Below are positions 61,816 to 64,000 of a stretch of DNA of 64,000 nt, one piece after another (positions within the stretch are counted from its first letter, which is position 1; every line of letters begins with the position of its first letter). The DNA is from Lacrimispora sinapis (GTDB lineage: Bacteria; Bacillota; Clostridia; Lachnospirales; Lachnospiraceae), in assembly GCF_043633585.1 (NCBI RefSeq), contig NZ_CP141832.1, positions 2,604,001 through 2,668,000 on the forward strand, in the 5' to 3' direction. The notes under the pieces were generated by a model. That model did not search any database, was not told the origin of the DNA, and worked only from the letters and a program-made list of their open reading frames with translations. The position numbers and the translations under genes are program-made.

Positions 61816-63564
61816 CTATTTATCGGACTTTTTCCTGCTCATTCCAGGGCCATCTTCCCCAGTATTTTCTGACTCGGCAGTCTCCTTCTTCGCTTCCTTG
61901 ATTGCGGTTTTTGCCGCTTTGATCTTTCCATTGATTCCATCTGCCAGCTCTGTCATTTCCAGACGGACATAAATGGCCTGGGCTGTCTGGTAATAGGTAA
62001 CCGCACTTTCGTATTTTCCTTCTGCCAAAAGCTCGTTGGCCTTATTTTCCAGCTCAATGGCATTTTTCTGATCGTTTAATTTCTGTTTATTTTCCAGCTC
62101 CAGCTGTTCTTCTTCCTCTTTTTTGGCTTTCTCTTCCTCTGCCTGTTGGGATTCCTCTTCTACTTGTTTTGCTGCCTCGGATTCTTGTTTTGCTGCCGCA
62201 GCGGCCGCGGCTGTTTTCTGGTCATCCTTTTCCATCTTTTCTTCCAGCGCTGCCTGCTTTTTCAAGGCTTCGTCCTTTCCTTCGGAAAAATAAAGAGCAG
62301 CCGCTTTATCTCTGGCCTTACGGTAGGAATCTATGGCCCCTCTTAAATCTCCATACTCTTCCTTTTTCTGGCCAATTTCCATCAAGTCAAACACATCAAT
62401 ATAATCCAGGGTCTGTTTCAGCTGTGCATCTATGTACTTTTTCCCAACATTTCCGGCCTCTTTTGATAAGTCTCTGGCTTTTAGGTAAAGGCTCTGGGCT
62501 TTTTTATAATCACCGGCTGTCATAGCCTCATCGGAAAGAAGGATCTGTTCCGCCAGCTTTTTATATTGATCCGCCTCTTTGGATATTTTTTTCTTTTTTA
62601 AACTGTCTGCAAGTTTCTTTGCTTCTCCGTAATCCTCCGACGCTTTTAAATAATTGTCATACTTTAGGTATTCTTCCCCGCTGGCCAAATGCCGTTCCAG
62701 ACTGTCTTCTTTGTTCTTTACGCTTTTGTGCTTTAAATACAGTCCAAGGCTGATGCCGCCCGCCAAAAGAAGAATGGGGAGAGCAATGAGCAGAACCTTT
62801 TTTAATGTAATTTTCTTTTTGGGAGACTGGTAAACCTTATCCACAAAGGTGACTGCAAGGCTATAATTATCTACCTCCTCCGTCTCCTGTTTCCCAAGAA
62901 TAATATCTTCCGCTTTTTCCAGAATCTCCTGGGGTTCTTTGGCATCTTTGGAAATCTCCAAAAATTCTTCTTCGCTTAAATTTTCCCAGGCGCCTCTGGT
63001 AAATAGTGCAAAGCTGTCTCCGTTTTCTAACGGAACCTTTTTTGACACAAGTATTTCCGGCTGCCCCCGGTCTCCAAGAAAAGAATAAAGATTGTTGCGT
63101 TCTTCGTGGGCCGCTGCCTGATCCAAAGTAATTTTTTCTTCCTGAAGCAGATTCTGGGTCAGGGACTGGTCCTTTGTTTTAATCAGAACCCTTGCATTTC
63201 TGATCAAATAAAACCGGCTGTTTCCAACGTAGCAGTAACAAAGCTTTTTATAATCTGTGACCACCATGGTGACGGAAGCCTTCAAATGCATTCCGCCCCG
63301 CTGTTTTAACAGCTCCTTATGGGCCTGATTCATAAAATGCTTCAGTTTTTTTGCGTTCATGGTGGGTCCTTCCACAAAACTGCGGATCAGGCTTTCCACC
63401 ACAAATCTGGCACTGTTCGTCTCCAGTTCCCCGTCAAGACTGTCTGCCAATATATAACAGGCATAATCATCCATTTCCACAAAGCCGAAATAATCCCGGT
63501 TGGTCAGTTTCTGCCCTTCTTCGGAAATATATTGTGTCCGAAACTCAGAATTAATTCTTCTCAT
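61816..63564 (-). CDS. PP2C-like protein with membrane helix and TPR-like coiled coil
   Basis: Residues 1 to about 245 are a PP2C fold: NRDYFGFVEMDDYACYILADSLDGE, KASVTMVVTDYKKLCYCYVG with NSRFYLI, DQSLTQ, and the closing VDNYSLAVTFV. The usual SDG metal motif is TRG (FALFTRGAW), so phosphatase activity is questionable. A membrane helix (VLLIALPILLLAGGISLGLYL) lies near 258-278. The outer part has TPR-like repeats (YLKASEDYGEAKKLADSLKK) and a long Glu/Lys/Ala coiled coil. It overlaps the next phosphatase-like gene by 14 bases. Threonine-phosphorylation control is typical of injection systems. Confidence 0.75.
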   Translation of the reverse strand: MRRINSEFRTQYISEEGQKLTNRDYFGFVEMDDYACYILADSLDGELETNSARFVVESLIRSFVEGPTMNAKKLKHFMNQAHKELLKQRGGMHLKASVTMVVTDYKKLCYCYVGNSRFYLIRNARVLIKTKDQSLTQNLLQEEKITLDQAAAHEERNNLYSFLGDRGQPEILVSKKVPLENGDSFALFTRGAWENLSEEEFLEISKDAKEPQEILEKAEDIILGKQETEEVDNYSLAVTFVDKVYQSPKKKITLKKVLLIALPILLLAGGISLGLYLKHKSVKNKEDSLERHLASGEEYLKYDNYLKASEDYGEAKKLADSLKKKKISKEADQYKKLAEQILLSDEAMTAGDYKKAQSLYLKARDLSKEAGNVGKKYIDAQLKQTLDYIDVFDLMEIGQKKEEYGDLRGAIDSYRKARDKAAALYFSEGKDEALKKQAALEEKMEKDDQKTAAAAAAAKQESEAAKQVEEESQQAEEEKAKKEEEEQLELENKQKLNDQKNAIELENKANELLAEGKYESAVTYYQTAQAIYVRLEMTELADGINGKIKAAKTAIKEAKKETAESENTGEDGPGMSRKKSDK

Positions 63565-64000
63565 TAAGTACCTCCGCCCTCAGAAGCAGAACGCTCCCAT
63601 TTTCTTTCTCCAGGCCTTTTTTTCTTTCCGCCTCCATCACAATGGTGTCAGCTTTTTCCTTTAACGTAAAATCCTTTAGAAGAATGTCCTCAATGTCCGC
63701 CCAGGATAGAACCTCATAAATTCCCTTTGTAAGAAGCAGGATCAAATCCCCTGGCTTTAAGACAATGGGCTGTTTGGCTATTTCGATCTCATGAAAGCCA
63801 TCTAATCCCAGATAGTTCCATACCCGTTTTTCTTCCATCGTCCAAACAGCTTCCGATCTGGTAAGAATTCCTTCATGAAACGCATTTTGTGCAAGTACAT
63901 CAAGAGTCTGGCCTTTGCTTATGGGAATCAGTTCCTGGTTTCTCACCAGGGCCACCCTAATATCTCCCGCCAGACCATAATGGAAGGTTCGGCCGTTTAA
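63551..64000 (-). CDS. PP2C-like protein, 5' end outside window
   Basis: The frame enters from the right edge (LNGRTFHYGLAGDIRVALVR) and stops at 63551, giving about 149 visible residues. They form the end of a PP2C-type domain: DIRVALVRNQELIPISKGQT, EIEIAKQPIVLKPGDLILLL then TKGIYEVLSWADIEDIL, where SDG would be expected, and a final NGSVLLLRAEV where the DN motif would be. Both metal-binding positions therefore differ. It overlaps the membrane PP2C-like gene, so the two are in one operon. More genes of the operon probably lie beyond the edge. Confidence 0.7.
   Translation of the reverse strand, partial: LNGRTFHYGLAGDIRVALVRNQELIPISKGQTLDVLAQNAFHEGILTRSEAVWTMEEKRVWNYLGLDGFHEIEIAKQPIVLKPGDLILLLTKGIYEVLSWADIEDILLKDFTLKEKADTIVMEAERKKGLEKENGSVLLLRAEVLNEKN

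Noticed and set aside
49086..64000. Intact prophage
   Set aside because: No terminase, capsid, portal, lysis or integrase genes are present; only spike-like parts occur.

Overview
The window looks like the chromosome of a low-GC anaerobic Firmicute, most likely a Lachnospiraceae or clostridial relative. The reasons are AT-rich coding sequence, strong AGGAGG ribosome binding sites, canonical sigma-A promoters, a two-gene NfnAB-type flavoprotein pair, and insertion sequences and small membrane proteins typical of that group. Almost every gene is on the minus strand.

Left part (1-15 kb). A small cassette of an XRE regulator with membrane proteins is followed by remnants of a Tn4451-type mobile element (TnpV). 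Housekeeping genes come next: nfnBA (electron-bifurcating ferredoxin/NADPH oxidoreductase), folA with a divergent ThyX-like protein, sbcDC, a lone TRAP solute-binding lipoprotein and recQ. A second XRE/DUF3169 membrane cassette has a clear promoter with two operators.

Middle part (15-41.7 kb). This is an accessory graveyard and reservoir: at least five 5'-truncated Rhs cores, each carrying a different C-terminal toxin tip and followed by a different immunity gene. Additional coreless tips and decayed immunity genes (SUKH, Imm22) also occur. The tract is broken by two IS3-type elements, an IS66 element, an IS6-like element, an IS110 fragment and an ISNCY-type remnant. A diverged noncoding repeat of about 600 bp occurs in three or four copies at the cassette joints. 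Two core/tip joints are frameshifted at homopolymers.

Right part (41.7-64 kb). An intact 2397-residue protein joins a VgrG-like spike, a DUF6531/Rhs shell and a toxin tip, followed by its presumed immunity gene. Upstream of it in transcription order are two membrane-anchored proteins and a tightly packed operon that runs off the right edge. That operon holds two PP2C-like proteins, an Hsp70/actin-like ATPase with a SAP-like N-terminus, three proteins of unknown function that may be structural, a short unknown, two stand-alone VgrG-like spike proteins, a pentapeptide-repeat protein, an Imm11-like protein and a DUF4280 (PAAR-like) protein. Taken together this suggests a contractile-injection-like (T6SS/phage-tail-like) apparatus in a Firmicute, with the VgrG-Rhs fusion as the loaded effector and the 15-41 kb tract as its store of displaced effector tips. 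No sheath, tube or sheath-recycling ATPase is visible in the window, so a complete machine is inferred, not shown.
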